Assembly (NCBI RefSeq): GCF_037392515.1
Contig: NC_090283.1
Coordinates: 24,940,249-25,004,248, forward strand
DNA: 64,000 nt
Reading direction: 5' to 3'
DNA from: Haliotis asinina
Lineage: Eukaryota > Mollusca > Gastropoda > Lepetellida > Haliotidae
Below, piece by piece: positions 22,428-33,950 of the stretch. Every line of letters starts with the position of its first letter. Positions within the stretch are counted from its first letter, which is position 1. The translations under genes and the position numbers were made by a program. The notes below the pieces were generated by a model, which saw only the letters and a program-made list of their open reading frames with translations, ran no database searches and was not told the DNA's origin.

Positions 22428-23423
22428 GCGACTCACATTTTAGGCTACATGTGCAAGATCCTATGCTATGCAGGTCCTACCATGAGAAATATTACTGTTT
22501 TTGCGATGTAATTCGAAGTCCCTTTTCTCTATGTTTGCGATGTAATTCGAAGTCCCTTTTCTCTATGTACTTTCGAAAAGATCAGGTACACTGCAAACTT
22601 TGTTGTGTGTTGGTGTTTGCTTGTTGTTCAATGCTACATTAAGTTATATGACTACAGTCTGTAATAATGGAGTATGGAGCAGAGAATCCAGCTTGAGCAT
22701 CGAACTAATTTGGACTGGATGACATTCATCAACCAAATCACTGAGCCTGTCCACTCGATCCCGTTGTTAGTCACCTCTTACGACCATGCATTCTTCTATT
22801 TCCATATTGCTGAAGACCGTGTCAATGCAGTGCTTGAAATGCTTGAACGGCAGTACTTTTTGTCAATCAGGCTATAAGAGTTTGGGGGAGAATGAAGGAT
22901 GGTCACCAGGCAAACGCTTAAGCATTTTATCATGATAGTCAGGTATGACGACATAATCTGATACCTGGCACGGTCACCATGCCAACAGACCAGACAAACG
23001 CGTGAGTATCTATCATGAGAGTCAGGTATGACGACATAATCTGATACCTGTTGCAGTCACCTTAGCAACTCGAGCATTATGAGTTTATGGTTGGGCTGCA
23101 CACAAAATCTATGTTCTATAGCAAGATTCACTTTGGTGAGTTGTCAGTGCTGGAAAAGACTTTGAATCACTAATACGTTTGAGATCTTCTTATAATAACT
23201 CTACGCTATATCTTCTTAGTACATTTTAATTCATAATAAGAAAAAGTGACACAACGTGTTTAGAAGTCGTTCGGACAGAGTTGCACATTTCCTTAAAACT
23301 TTGAACAGGACATCAACCTGAAAAGGAATATGGGAAGTTTACAGCATGGGGTAGTACGGTATATATAAAAAATAAATACGAGTAATTCATTATTTAAAAT
23401 AATAGTGACCCAATTGCTTCATT

Positions 23424-26400
23424 TTACAACATAGGTCGGTGGAGCTCGTCCGAAGTCAGTGCTTTCTCCTGATATGAATATTTCGTAGTTAGACAAGAAC
23501 ACAGGTCGACTATAAAGTCAATGTAAATGGTTACTGTGTCCTCACTCACGATGCAAGGGAGCTGACCACACAATACATACGTAACAACGATGATGTTCCC
23601 GATGATGGAGCTGCTTCTGACAACTCCGACAGATCGTTCCATGTACGCGTTGTTAGGCAGTGTTTCATTGATCAAGGATCCTGGTGTTTGAGATGTTGCG
23701 TCGGGTGTCGCTTCTGGTGTTGCTTCGGTTGCCGTAGCAGGCGATGTTGCAGGCTGCGTTGTCAAAGTTGTGGTAGTAGCTGGTGTGGTCACAGGTTGAC
23801 ATGAAGACTTTCCTGTCATCAACCAGCATATTGAAGCAAACAAGTCTTTATTTGTAAACAAGGACTAAAATTATATTTGGTTATTGATAACAGATTGAAG
23901 ACAGTATTTCACTTTGTGACTTATTATGACTCAAGAGTCTACAGTGTTGTACACATTCTATTACAGTATATACCCTGAACTCGTCATTATAACTATGCTT
24001 TGGAAATGAGATTACAACTGTGGAACCGATGCTGATTTTTCATTGCAGCTGTGAAAATACGGTTTTTCTTCGCTTTTTAATGAAAGTTGTACGTAATGAT
24101 TTATTTCAACTGGTTAACTGATTAGTATGTAGGTTTATGAGATTTATTTTGTCATTGGGTAATATTTTTAAGACATAAGAGTCTTACCAAGACGCCCTTT
24201 AGTTGATGGTGGTTGATAGCTCGTGTATTAATGTTAATGTATGTCATACTGATTGCATATTTAGAATTTAAAATGATTAGTTTTTAAGAACTAAATTACG
24301 TGACAATATTCTACTGTCCCTCGTGACAGGTATTTACAGCATGTACTAAGTTTCTTCTCGTCACTAAAAGGTTGAAATATTACCGGTGTCACGTTACATC
24401 TGTAACTCACTTACTCACTTACCGAATCGCCACCATGCATCATCTACTGAAGAGATTTTGATGCTTTCAAAGTTGAATATATACGAGCTCCAATAATACG
24501 AATATGACCACAGGCCAACTTCTGCAGCTTCACAACCTTCACCGATAATGACATCATAAGATGAAAGCTTCACCCACAGTGGTGTGTAGTCGTCACACAT
24601 GTCCCCGGATATATCCAAGATCTCCCCAGTACAGGTGTCAAAAAAGGACTCACAGCACTGCATATGAGAAGTCTTGTTTGGATAAATGTCTATGACTGTC
24701 GTTCCTGCGTCCATGTTAATGGAGAGCTGTACTTTGCTGCAACTCTTAACGCCGAACAACAGGGATTCCAAGGTGTAAACCATCTCCCCATCCACCTTTG
24801 TCAGCTGTATAGTGGTGTCAGTTCTTGAGGTTTGAAACACGTCAGCGTGGATTCGATCACCTGCAGTAAATATTCGTAAGGTGAAAAAGGATCAATATAC
24901 ACTATGGTAAGTTACAAGAATGTCCACCCCAGACGCAAATCAATGGTTTTCACAAATCTGTGCATGTACAACAGTTGTTGTTTTTTCTTTAAAAAAAACA
25001 ACACAATCTTATCAAGTGTACATTCGGAATGAGCAAGGCAAAACCATGTCGAAGAGCATAAGAAATTTCGATTTTGAAATTCTAATCTCACTACACAATA
25101 TCTTTTAATTGAACATGACACCAGGTGTCTGCATATCAGCCACTATAGCTAACACGCATAGTATATGTTAGGCTTACTACGTGATACAAGTGAAAATAAC
25201 CCATGGTCAGACTGCTTCCACAGCGCCAAAATGCTTGTCGTATTATGACAATACGTTGCCGTTAGTTGTGCTCTTGTGTCGTCAAAGGAAATGTCTCTTG
25301 TACCAGAAACATGAGTACCTGGTGGCACAATCAGCGGGCTTGGGAGGCTTTTCCTCTGAACGGACAGTGTGAATGTACAACATACATTAGAAGAAATTAA
25401 CCTTCAGCTCCGAATAGCTTGAGGTTACATTTGAGCAATCTGGACAAGAACATCTCCTCAAGTAGTCTTCAGGTGACAACACGTTGAGGTTACATTTGAG
25501 CAATCTGGACAAGAACATCTGCTCCATTAAGCTTCAGGTTCAGTCTTCCGTTTCCCCACCATGGCCGAGTAGCTTGACGTTATATTTACTGGTTCATTTA
25601 TCTTTAGGTTCGTTCCTCTTCTTATACAAAATGGTCTACGTCACGTTCGCTTCACAGAAGTTGCTGCTCTGTAAGCATTCAGGTTCTGTGAATACAGAGT
25701 CCAAGTTAGAAGGTGGCCAAATGTAACACGCATTATATTTGGGATGAATCAGTAAAATACAGATTATAGTACGTTTGTTGAGTCCCATAAGGGATTCAAA
25801 CCCACATTCTCACAGTCAGGCATCGCGACTTCCACAAGTGTCGAACTCGGACTTCCTTCTTGTAGTCCAGACCACGGATTTTGTGTACCCCTCTGATAGG
25901 TGTTAATTGGCACGGCTCTCACGGCCGAAAGCGATGTGGGTGCCAGGTCAAACCACAATCATCTACAGTTTACTATGATTTGCCAAGGTCTGACCCTTTA
26001 GTCAGTTATCACGAAAATCAGTGTCTAGACTGCGCGTGCTTGCAGACAGTATGGGTACGTGGAGAAGTATTATCTCAGTATGTTTGATGACTACGGGCAC
26101 TGTCGTCTTAAAAGCGTGGCAACAACGGCACGCATGACAATAACAAATATCAACTAAATTATCAGTCTGTGTTTCATGTATTCAAGCTTTGCTCAATCTG
26201 TAGTGATATGGCTTCAAATACATCGTTCCAAAGACATTTGACTTAACGTACTTTGATTTGTATATGATATTGCAAGTGTGTTCCAAAGAAACCAGGATGC
26301 CTTTGTACTCATGCACAATACACTATGCATGATAAATGTCAGTAAATCAGAAGATAGTGATCATTCAATTCTTAATTTGTATTATAATAATTGTGATGAT

Positions 26401-29400
26401 TTTGTGATCTCTACTTATTATCCTGATTGAATGTGTGGAATTTTCATTTGTCAGGCCTTTAACTGTTTAACAGTAGATCTGATTCTAAATCTCACACGGA
26501 GCTAGTGCCTTTACTGCTAGTAGGTTGTTCGCCTGTTCTTTAACGCCACCCGCGGCAATCATCCAGCTATGAGACGACGGTCTGTAAATAGTCGAGTCTG
26601 CACTTTTGGTGAGGGATCATCAACATCAATCTATGCAAAAGGGTTTCACAGTTTATTTGTAGCTTAACAATATACACCAACACGTCGACTGTGGAACCTT
26701 GTTTAAAATATACGGCTTGATAACTTGCGATGTGTCAACCAAGTGAGCACATCTGACCACTCAATGTCGTCAGTCATCTCTTGTAAGAGCATGATCTGCT
26801 GAAGACCTATTCTAACCCGGATCTTCACGGGTTTCAAACTACTGGAAAACACTGGTCTGTACACCTAATAATAAGTGTGTAGGTGCATCCACCTGCTTTC
26901 TTGGTTTTTGGTGAGCATGTTTTATGAACTAGATGTAATTAAAGGCACAGTTCAGGAAGCGGCAGTGGTGTCATACGTTTATAACCCTACGTGACACGTA
27001 TTGTCTGCCTGTTAAAATCTATACATTTTGTATCAAATTGTGCCATCAGCCAAGTTATTGCTACTAACTTTATCATGTTGACCACAACCATACGGGAAAA
27101 ACAAAGACGTAAATAGTGCTGAGGTTTGTTGCAAGAAGCAGCGTTTAGATAAAGGCGCAAATGTACTGTAGCCCATGTACTGTATTGAATGCGCCGTAAC
27201 TGTATATTTGAGATAGCAGCTTTGAGGCCTTCGTACGTAATTCAGATTAAAATCTGAAAACGGTTTCTACCAGAGGACTATTGGCACGTGTGATCAAGAG
27301 TCTAATGACACCATCAGCCAAGTTATTGTTAATAACTTTTTCACGTTGACCACAAACACAGGGGAATAACAAAGACGTAAATTCGATATGGATGAAATTT
27401 TGCTGATATGATTATACATTCTAACTTACTATCTCTACTGTGCAACGTTTCCGTACAGGATTTAAGATTTTATAGGCGGATTTAGTTCGTAAAGAAAATA
27501 CAGTTACATTGACTAGGCAGCAGACAAGAAAAACTCTGGTGTTCTCTCATTTTTTTGCTATACATACCATTTGTCTTGTCTTAAGATAAATGTATTGCAA
27601 TACTTTTTGGGCGTCTGATTGGATGGTTGGATTCTAATATTACCATTCATTCAGCGTTTAGATTTAACTGCAATATGTGTACACTTATGCTGTACATCAA
27701 GTACTTAAACGAGTCCTAATAACCCAGTCTTTGGCACTTGTACAGCATTCTTGATTTTGACACAACACAACCCCCAATTAAAAGCAAAAGAAACAAAATG
27801 AAACAAACGAAAAACAAAAAAACACACAAATGAACAGCTGATTGCAGCCAGATCTAATAGGACACTGTCAAAAGAGGCGATGTTTACTTGGGGCCTGACT
27901 CAAATGTACATCACATGTGGGCTGAAGTATCGTTGATATTTATTGATGCTGTTTTTTTGCACCTGATTTGAACAACTTACCAATGTTTATCGAACATTGT
28001 ACTGTCCATATCCACAGTTTTGTTTCGAAAATAACACATTTTGGGTTGTTGCAGTTGATATGTTCCTTCCGTTGGAAAAACTCTTTGAGACTGGGAAATG
28101 AGGTTAAAAAGATAGCTATGCTTGTGTCTTTGTGGTTTTTGGTTTTGCAAACTGCTGATTTCATCTAGTGGTGTACCCATTCAGTGAAACTACATCTTGA
28201 TTGATGGCCGACCCTGGTCTTTATGATGGAAGGTGTTGGAGCTGTTGATATGATTCTGTTGAGTTTCTGGGATGGGTCGTAGTTTAGTTGAACAGAAAGT
28301 TCCTTAAGGGTGTTCATTTCCATGTAGCAGATTTCCTAATCAGATGTTCTTCTATGTAATGTAGAATGATGCCAGTTTTAACTTTAGGAGTGGTGGCGGA
28401 TGTTTTGTCGTTTGTTTTTTCCCACGGGGATTCAGGGTTGTTTGGGCAGATACAGGACATGAAGGAAAGGTAATTAATTGTTCTGCTCAGTATCAATCGT
28501 GAAATTCACGTGGGCGTGTTGGTTGTTGAGGTGTGGGAGAAGCTGCGTAACATCATGGTTAGGTTGAAGGATCCCGAAAACATCATGTATCCTTCGGCAG
28601 GGTATATAATGAACCTATGAACTCTGATATATAATTGAATCTGGTCTCCTTCTTAAAGGATCACATTTTTAATTTTAGGATAAATACCTATTGCTCTAAT
28701 CAGTGGTATATTTAATTATTTCACACTTTCAAAATATTTGTAGCCACTTTAGAGGAACATAGGAAAATACGTTTACAGCCATAAGATACACATATCTAAA
28801 CAGATTTTCTTATTATTATTAAGATAGCAAGTCGTGCAATATTCTGATAGTTGTGTAATACAGAGAAGCATATATTTAAACGATGGGAAATGGGAGATAT
28901 AATGAAAGACTTGTTTGAGTTCACCAAAAGTAAGATGACAGTTTGAATAAAGTGTAAAGAAAACGGATTGGCGATATAGGATGGTAAGAGAGGAGAGAGG
29001 AAGATATGATCAAACATTGGTTTGCGTTCATCTCTAACAGCAATTTGGTCTTGTCCAGAAACAGTTTGTGATAAGACATGTACCAGGAATATTGTTTTAT
29101 TAGTATCACGATAGCAAGTTGTACAATATTCATACGACTGGGTAAAACAGATGAGCATATATTTAAACTGGGAAAACGGGAGACAACATACGTTAAATGA
29201 CTGCATGAATAAAGTATGGAAAGAACGGATTGGAGATTGAACAGAGTAGTTCATCTCCACAAGCAAAGGGGCACTTTTTTCTGTAAATGTGATCTTGTCC
29301 AGAAATTAGTTTTTTCTATGCTGTGATATTTTATTAGCGGTGATTATTGGGTAAATATGGGAATAGTCTTATTGTAAAGACAGCTTTAAATATACCACTT

Positions 29401-32400
29401 GGTCATTATAAAAAAGGTGGATTTAAAGAATATTCAACCTTGGATCGCCTGGAAATGACTAAAATCTAATTTTAAGTGGGTTCTACTCTCATACTAAAAT
29501 TGGAACTCATGCATGATAGTTTGAACTTTTCCAGAGGACAAGAATAAATGTTCTAGTGTTTCACTCTCTGACTGGTGAAACTTACAAAGTTTATCGTTTA
29601 TCGTTCATATGTTCCTATTTTGTAGAGAAATGAATTTGATAGATGGTTTTGTACTGGAAATTCTCTGTCTTGCTGTCCTCCACACAATTTCCTGCTATAT
29701 CAATTCATTGTTACAGGAACGTTTGTGATATGTGTGCATCCAACTCTGAGCTCCATTTAGAGGTGAGATTTTGAGGAGAACAAATGCCCTCATCATTACG
29801 AATCAATTTATAGATAAACTTACAATCTAGTGATGAAGAAATGTCCCTGAGAATCTTACAGTTAATATTTGAATCTGTTCTGTTAACTGGGTTATCGTTT
29901 GATAATTTAATCAATGTTTGGGGTATGAAACTTATCAAGCTGAAATAAGAAACGAAATTGTGGCTCAATCTGAAGTCGTATTTCAAAACACTGAATTCTT
30001 TAAGTGCCTTCAATCTATACACCTGGAAATTAATCAAGCAACACCCCAATTTTTTCTATTGGAGCAACTTTGAAGTGTTCTGACAATCAAAATATGCCGG
30101 GTTGATATAGTTTGACACTTTTTTATTCAACAGACGATCTCTGACAAACAACTTAAAGGGAAAAAGTATCAAGACTTTGCTTTATTGCAACGAAATCCAA
30201 ATTCTTAAAACTGTCTTAAATTCATGAAAAAATGGACACAATTTACTATTCATCCACAGACGTTGTTGTCAGGTGTATTAACACAAATGTCACATGGAAA
30301 GAAAGAACAGTCATCTGAGAGTCTGCACACCGACTTTCATCAATATCTAGTGTGTCCTCCCTGCGCACGCACCACCGATTCCAGACGCCTCCTCATTCCT
30401 TGGATGAGTCTCCGGATCTGATTCTGGGGGATCCTGTTCCACTCCTCATGCAGGGCAGCCGTCAATTCGTTGAGATTATGGACTGGTGGGTCTCTCTGCC
30501 TCACACGACGGCCAATAAAGTCCCACAAATGTTCAATGGGGTTGAGGTCAGGGCTCATGGCAGGCCATGGAATTCTGTCAATTGCATTTTGCCGCAAAAA
30601 ATCATTTACAGCATGCGCCCTGTGAGGTCTAGCATTGTCGTCCATAAATATGGGTCTCGTTGCCAGAGGATGGTTCTCAAAATGAGGTACCACAGCCCTG
30701 TCAAGAACCTCCTGTTGGTAACGAACACCGTTAAGGTTGCCACGGATGGTAATGATATCCAACTTGCAGTTCATGGAAATGCACCCCCATACCATAACGG
30801 AACCTCCCCCAAAGGCCACAGTCTCCTGGATGTTCCGTGGAGCCATTGCTGTGTTCCTCTGCCTCCAGACCCGAGTACGACCGTCCACCATGTGCAGCAA
30901 GAACCGGCTCTCATCTGAGAAATGGACCTTCCTCCAAGAGGCAATGTTCCAGTGCAAACGGTCATTACACCAGGCCAGTCGGGCTGCCTTATGGGCTGGA
31001 GACAGTCTGGGTCGCTTGATTGGCCTCCTTGCCCGGTATCCTGCAGCTTTCAGACGATTCCGAACAGTCCTGTTCGAGATGGGTCTCCCTGGAAGCCACT
31101 CCTGTCTCAACCGAGAGCTCGAATCGAAGGACCTGCGCCGTACAAGTCTCAGTAAAGCTCTGTCCTCCCGGACTGTGGTCTTCCTGGGTCTTCCTGGTCT
31201 AGGCAGGTCTTTAACTTCATTAGTGGCCCGGTATTTTTTCAAAAGTTTTGAAATTATGGAATGATGTCGTCCGATTTGAGTCCCGATTTGTCTTAGAGAC
31301 ATACCAGCATTCCTCATGCCGATTATTTGCCAACGAGTGGCCTCTGATAATTTCCTACGTGCCATGACATTGAAATGAATGAAAAACCGAATGCAATCGA
31401 CAACCTGCGCTTGTAAACACCCCAGGGAAAAAGTGCATTTTTCGAAAGTTGAGGTTAAAGCAATGCACGTGCGCTGTGCAAGCTTCACGCGCGTCATATC
31501 AACCCATGAAAAGCTCATGCTGTATGTCAATACATCAAAATTGAATAATCAATCATCAAAATTACTTCGTTAAACTTTGTTAAGTTTTTATGTGTCTTTG
31601 AATTTGGTGTTGCTTAATTAATTTCCATATGTATATTATTAGGCCCCGAACATATCTAATTGATACCATAAGAATCCTTTTAACGAACGAATCTTATGAA
31701 CGGGAGATTTCTGCACTCGTCGGTATTCCTAATTTGAGAAATTTGCAACTTATTATAAATAGTTAAAGTTACCGTCGAACATCGTGTCAACTGTTGCCAT
31801 AAGCCATCTCTTTGCCGGGCATTGAATTCATTTCAATTTCAATCACTTACAATCATCAACATTCTTCTTTTTTTTATCTCGTTTTTATCTCGTTTCCCAT
31901 TCCAAATAACCTTAAACCTTTGCGATTTAAAGGAGGTTTTGTCCGACAAGGAAAGGGCTGAAATGGATGTGTAAATAAAGGGATTATTTGTGATCTGATA
32001 ATCGTTAATTTACCTTTCATTGTTAGCAATCTATATTTAACCACGAAAAGCATATCTGTTTTGCATTATTAATTTGTTTCTCAAAATTCAAGGAAAGGAA
32101 ATCGTTTGTTTCAAGTATGTCGGAAAAAATATCCCTAAAGTTTAAAAGGGTCTTTTGATCATTGCAAAGGGAAATGCAGGCAAAGTTTTTCATTCGAACT
32201 AATTTTTGAACCAAACAGCTTTGGTCTTGTCATAATGAATAGTTAAAACAAATGCGTTTGCAAAATCGTATAATGTCCTAATAAGTTCCGAGGTCCTTCT
32301 AAGGTGAACTTTGCACCATGAGCATAAGGTTCAACGCCATTAACTTCTATACCTTTTATCCAAGTATTATTCTTAATAGATCTGGAAAATAAATCTAAAC

Positions 32401-33152
32401 AAATTATAAATAGATAGGGAGAGATGGGACTGCCTTGTCTACAGCTTCTTTCAAGTATAAATGATTTGTAAATAGTTAAATCCGGACCATTGTAGTGAAC
32501 AGCTCTATGAGCATGGATCTACACAACTGGGAAAGGATAACATGTGTCATCCAAGTCAGGAAGCTGACCATCCGATCAGTTTGAGTTGCTGAAGACCAAT
32601 TCTAACTCGGGTCTAACCCACGGGTCTCATTGACTATGATGTCAAAAAGAATTTCCTTGGGAACATCAGCTCCTCAGAAGCCACAGACAAATGGACCTGA
32701 TACCTCTGAAACTAGTGGACATATAAACCCGAAACATACCACGAAACATTTCCATCAAAACATGATTATTTCAAGTATCTTCAGTCTGATTTTTAAGTGA
32801 CAGCAACTTGAAGCAAATGTTTGTGATCAAATATTTTCTATTATTTTTCTAATTTTGTTAATGTTTACCTTCTTTCGACCAACGTCAAAATTTATATTTC
32901 CTCTCCATATTTGTTTGTCTGAAGGTGTCAGACCGGGGGAGCCGTGTATACCATCATGCAATGGTGATTTCACATTCATTTCATTATAACTCATTGCATT
33001 TGATAAAGATATGTATGGTTTTTGTATTGATAGAGGTTAACGTAACAATCGGTACATTGTCCTGCCAAAGCAATAATTAAAACAATAACAGTCTGAACAT
33101 GACATAAACACTTGCCTGTGAATATCAGCGCAAGGAGGATGAAGACAGGCAT
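23424..33152 (-). CDS. Surface protein with Methyltransf_FA-like ectodomain (U2)
   Basis: Three exons: 33152-33116, 24860-24423 and 23812-23424, giving 287 residues, all junctions phase 1. Exon 1 encodes MPVFILLALIFTG, a signal-peptide core. Its donor is GC (CACAG|GCAAGT), a known minor class with a strong consensus. Exon 2 continues GDRIHADVFQTS into the ectodomain, with PNKTS, YTPLWVKLSSYDVIIGEG and DDAWWRFG. Exon 3 gives a Thr-rich stalk, NET glycosylation site, membrane segment (about SIIGNIIVVTYVLCGQLPCIV) and a tail ending ELHRPML. The protein should be type I, on the cell surface. The long first intron holds the LINE and Tc1 insertions. Joining exon 1 to exon 2 rests on phase match, conserved order and repetition in U3; other small exons could be missed. 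Function is unknown; recognition or adhesion is a guess. Confidence 0.75.
25401..25530 (+). repeat. 65-bp minisatellite, two copies (U2)
   Basis: Two diverged copies of the U1 minisatellite unit, each with GAGGTTACATTTGAGCAATC and TGGACAAGAACATCT. It lies inside the first intron of the U2 surface-protein gene. Confidence 0.8.
25531..28789. other. Intron DNA with repeat fragments, no gene seen
   Basis: Part of the long first intron of the U2 surface-protein gene. It holds a truncated SINE head (about 25785-25830), family A fragments (about 26530-26600 and 26700-26860) and AT-rich DNA. Small open frames here are not kept between blocks except where the DNA itself is identical. Confidence 0.5.
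28296..28685. repeat. 390-bp tract identical between U2 and U3
   Basis: By eye, 28296-28685 matches 45930-46319 without a mismatch or gap, while the U4 counterpart (about 61930-62330) differs at many sites. The U2 and U3 gene exons differ by several percent. The tract ends at single-base differences on both sides. Its uniform identity suggests recent copying rather than coding constraint. Confidence 0.8.
30018..31633 (-). mobile_element. Tc1-like DNA transposon, apparently intact
   Basis: 1,616 bp, flanked by TA (30016-30017 and 31634-31635). The ends match in 25 of 28 positions: TACACCTGGAAATTAATCAA on the left, TACATATGGAAATTAATTAA from the right, both followed by GCAACACC. The empty site is seen in U3 (TTGAATCTATTATTAGGCCC) and U4, so the insertion followed block duplication. 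It sits within the LINE remnant, inside the first intron of the U2 surface-protein gene. Confidence 0.95.
30340..31365 (-). CDS. Tc1-family transposase
   Basis: 341 residues, uninterrupted, the usual Tc1 length. The ATG at 31365 (MARRKLSEATRWQIIGMRNA) was chosen over an upstream in-frame start because it begins the paired DNA-binding domain. Residues of about 5-50 form the first helix-turn-helix (GMSLRQIGTQIGRHHSIISK), followed by the GRPRK hook (PRPGRPRKT), a second helix-turn-helix (to about 120) and the DDE domain. The catalytic triad is visible as FSDESRF, FMDDNARPHRA and SPDLNPIEHLWD, with about 34 residues between the second D and the E (DD34E). Intact frame and near-matching ends suggest a young copy that could have been active recently. 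It is cut-and-paste and unrelated to the host gene around it. Confidence 0.97.
   Translation of the reverse strand: MARRKLSEATRWQIIGMRNAGMSLRQIGTQIGRHHSIISKLLKKYRATNEVKDLPRPGRPRKTTVREDRALLRLVRRRSFDSSSRLRQEWLPGRPISNRTVRNRLKAAGYRARRPIKRPRLSPAHKAARLAWCNDRLHWNIASWRKVHFSDESRFLLHMVDGRTRVWRQRNTAMAPRNIQETVAFGGGSVMVWGCISMNCKLDIITIRGNLNGVRYQQEVLDRAVVPHFENHPLATRPIFMDDNARPHRAHAVNDFLRQNAIDRIPWPAMSPDLNPIEHLWDFIGRRVRQRDPPVHNLNELTAALHEEWNRIPQNQIRRLIQGMRRRLESVVRAQGGHTRY
32480..32640 (+). repeat. Family A repeat fragment
   Basis: It contains TATGAGCATGGATCTACACA, CATGTGTCATCCAAGTCAGG and TTGCTGAAGACCAATTCTAA, ending in ACGGGTCTCATTGA. It interrupts or abuts the LINE remnant. U3 keeps only its 3' part (47760-47820), behind the TA repeat. 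Confidence 0.65.
32641..33115. other. Start of intron 1 (U2)
   Basis: Non-coding DNA downstream (minus strand) of the signal exon. The intron opens GCAAGTGTTTATGTC on the minus strand. Apart from that splice site nothing could be supported; U3 (47821-48307) is closely similar. Confidence 0.5.
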
Positions 33153-33223
33153 TTTCCTCCTGGTTTAGACCTCGTGAAGTTCGTATCTGTTAGATGACCA
33201 CATTTGACATTCTCTTGTCAGTC

Positions 33224-33235
33224 CTAAATATATGG
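33224..33235 (-). promoter_or_regulatory. TATA-like box of the U2 surface-protein gene
   Basis: CCATATATTTAG on the minus strand, 72-83 bases upstream of the ATG at 33152. A start site about 30 bases downstream would give a 5' UTR of about 45 bases. The same box stands at the same distance in U3 (about 48416-48427). Confidence 0.5.
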
Positions 33236-33639
33236 TGGCTTCAACTTAGATCAGCAAATCACGGATGTTTTCCTTTGATCATTTGTTCAACCACAATGAG
33301 ATTATTGCATGGAACTGACATATCTTAGAGTTTATTATAACAATTTTATGGAGCTACATGTTTATTGATGATGGTTTTGCAAAGTATAATCTAATCTATG
33401 ACACGGTGTCGTTGCCTTAACGTGATAATAGCTGACGGGGCAAATTTATCAGATACTTGTCTCACCTGGTCCTAATTCTTAGAAGACACATAAAAATGTC
33501 TGAAACCTGTTTACAATATCTGAAAAAGAAATTCCTTAAAAGTTGAGTTTGTGTGACTTCTCATTTACTAAGTGATTAAATAACTGTTTACATAATGTAT
33601 AACAGCAATCAGTGAAACTCTGGTTAGAGTACTGGCCTC

Positions 33640-33805
33640 CAGTAATCCATGCTTGTCCTAAGTTGCAACTAATGGTATTGTGTGGTCAGGCTCGCTGACT
33701 TGGTTGACACATGTCATCGGTTCCCAGTTGCACAGATCGATGCTCATGCTGATGATCACTGGATTGTCTGGGTCACACTCGATTATTTGCAGACTATATA
33801 GCTGG
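33640..33805 (-). repeat. Family A repeat, reverse
   Basis: The minus strand reads TGATCATCAGCATGAGCATC, GGGAACCGATGACATGTGTC and AACCAAGTCAGCGAGCCTGA, the core of the family A repeat. It abuts a tRNA-derived SINE. The same pair lies at 48830-49135 in U3. Confidence 0.8.
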
Positions 33806-33807
33806 GG

Positions 33808-33950
33808 CGGTGGGATAGCCCAGCCCAGTTGTTAAGGCGTTCGATTCCCCACATCATCACAGTGTGAGGCCCACTTCTGGTGCCCAGCGCCGCGATATTG
33901 CATTAACATTGCTCAAAGCGGCGTAATACTAAACTCAATCACTGTATGTG
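33808..33950 (+). repeat. tRNA-derived SINE (ACTAAACTCA type)
   Basis: The head is GGTGGGATAGCCCAG, with an A-box-like TAGCCCAG and GTTAAGGCG, then GTTCGATTCCCCAC as B box. The body is GCGCCGCGATATTGCATTAA and the end is AAGCGGCGTAATACTAAACT. An internal piece between the boxes is missing compared with the family as I remember it. The end motif is typical of a repeat I associate with abalone. U3 copy about 48992-49140. Confidence 0.75.

Larger units (their letters stand above)
28790..32479 (-). mobile_element. L1/Tx1-like LINE remnant (U2)
   Basis: On the minus strand, a reverse transcriptase motif, RSCRQGSPISPYLFIICLDL (about 32450-32390), is followed after a Tc1 insertion by C-terminal pieces. 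These are KYDFRLSHNFVSYFSLISFI, SLDCKFIYKLIRNDEGI (about 29980-29790) and the gag-like finger region with SETLEHLFLS (about 29590-29520). The order fits an L1/Tx1-type ORF2. Frames are broken throughout and the endonuclease part is missing. An approximately 290-bp direct duplication lies near its end (about 28795-28960 and 29085-29245); U3 shares it, U4 has one copy. The low-coordinate end is uncertain. Confidence 0.7.

Noticed and set aside
28314-28496. A 60-residue frame (minus) with identical translation in U2 and U3
   Set aside because: The whole 390-bp tract is identical at DNA level, so protein identity adds nothing; the U4 counterpart does not keep the frame.
30352-31264. Long plus-strand frames opposite the transposase
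   Set aside because: They are antisense shadows of the intact Tc1 transposase.
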